A DNA stretch of 64,000 bases, from assembly GCF_015554145.1 (NCBI RefSeq), contig NZ_JADNHZ010000002.1, positions 105,698 through 169,697 of the forward strand, given 5' to 3'. The notes below the pieces were generated by a model. It had not been told where the DNA came from, did not search any database, and saw only the letters and a program-made list of their open reading frames with translations. The position numbers were made by a program, and so were the translations under genes. Positions 63,927 to 64,000 of the stretch are shown in pieces. The DNA comes from Collinsella aerofaciens. Lineage in GTDB: Bacteria > Actinomycetota > Coriobacteriia > Coriobacteriales > Coriobacteriaceae. Position 1 is the stretch's first letter. Every line of letters begins with the position of its first letter.

Positions 63927-64000
63927 TGATTTTCAATCTCAGCGCAACAGCCTGAACGGACCCCGCGTTTCCGCAGCTAGCGCAACGCGGAAATAGCCCC

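Overview
This looks like a chromosomal segment of a Collinsella-like gut bacterium (Coriobacteriia, Actinomycetota). The evidence is the GC-rich coding sequence (usually C or G at third positions), a division and cell-wall (dcw) cluster with sepF and divIVA but no ftsA, an arginine deiminase operon, an LPXTG-anchored peptidase, and acetate fermentation genes. Genus is inferred from gene content and protein character; no search was run. I found no rRNA, tRNA, CRISPR array or prophage.

Layout. (1) 1-5400: the 5' end of an SGNH hydrolase, a PARG-like macrodomain protein, a Bax-inhibitor-like membrane protein, a Pit phosphate transporter with its DUF47 partner, and a nitroreductase. (2) 5480-29230, minus strand: a long division and envelope region. 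Read in the direction of transcription it starts at a recognisable promoter with MraZ-type boxes and runs mraZ-rsmH-ftsL-ftsI-murF-mraY-murD-ftsW-murG-murC-murB-ftsQ-ftsZ, then pgeF, a complete pstSCAB-phoU phosphate operon, and yggS-sepF-yggT-divIVA. murE and ftsA are absent. The phosphate operon sits inside a neighbourhood that is usually ftsZ-pgeF-yggS-sepF. (3) 29450-34410: xerD, pyrG, a small winged-helix protein and a DUF1846 protein. (4) 34500-38900: palindromic elements, then arcA-arcB and a YfcC-family carrier. (5) 39456-47123: polyphosphate kinase, an RNA uracil methyltransferase, an IS1595-family insertion sequence carrying a RelB/DinJ-like antitoxin, DJ-1, Maf and a P1 peptidase. 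(6) 47136-53810: two long palindromes, galactofuranose genes (glf and a GT2), pta, and two tandem acetate kinases. (7) 53927-56097: a lower-GC MFS/LysR pair. (8) 56139-63845: HIT, exonuclease VII, a zinc protease, RNase D, a lipid kinase with a 30-residue membrane protein behind it, and a sortase-anchored C69 dipeptidase.

Functional themes are phosphate economy (Pit/DUF47, Pst/PhoU, Ppk1), cell division and peptidoglycan synthesis, and fermentative ATP generation (arginine deiminase route, Pta-AckA).

The most unusual signal is intergenic. Two copies of a roughly 148-nt element (34649-34795 and 59189-59336) share exactly conserved linkers, while their helices differ by compensatory base pairs, as expected of a structured RNA or a structure-selected mobile palindrome. 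A second family of three long palindromes (47136-47264, 47357-47466, 50953-51079) keeps internal-loop motifs while its stems change completely. Several simpler 20-28 bp palindromes also lie between genes, and the IS has inserted into one of them.
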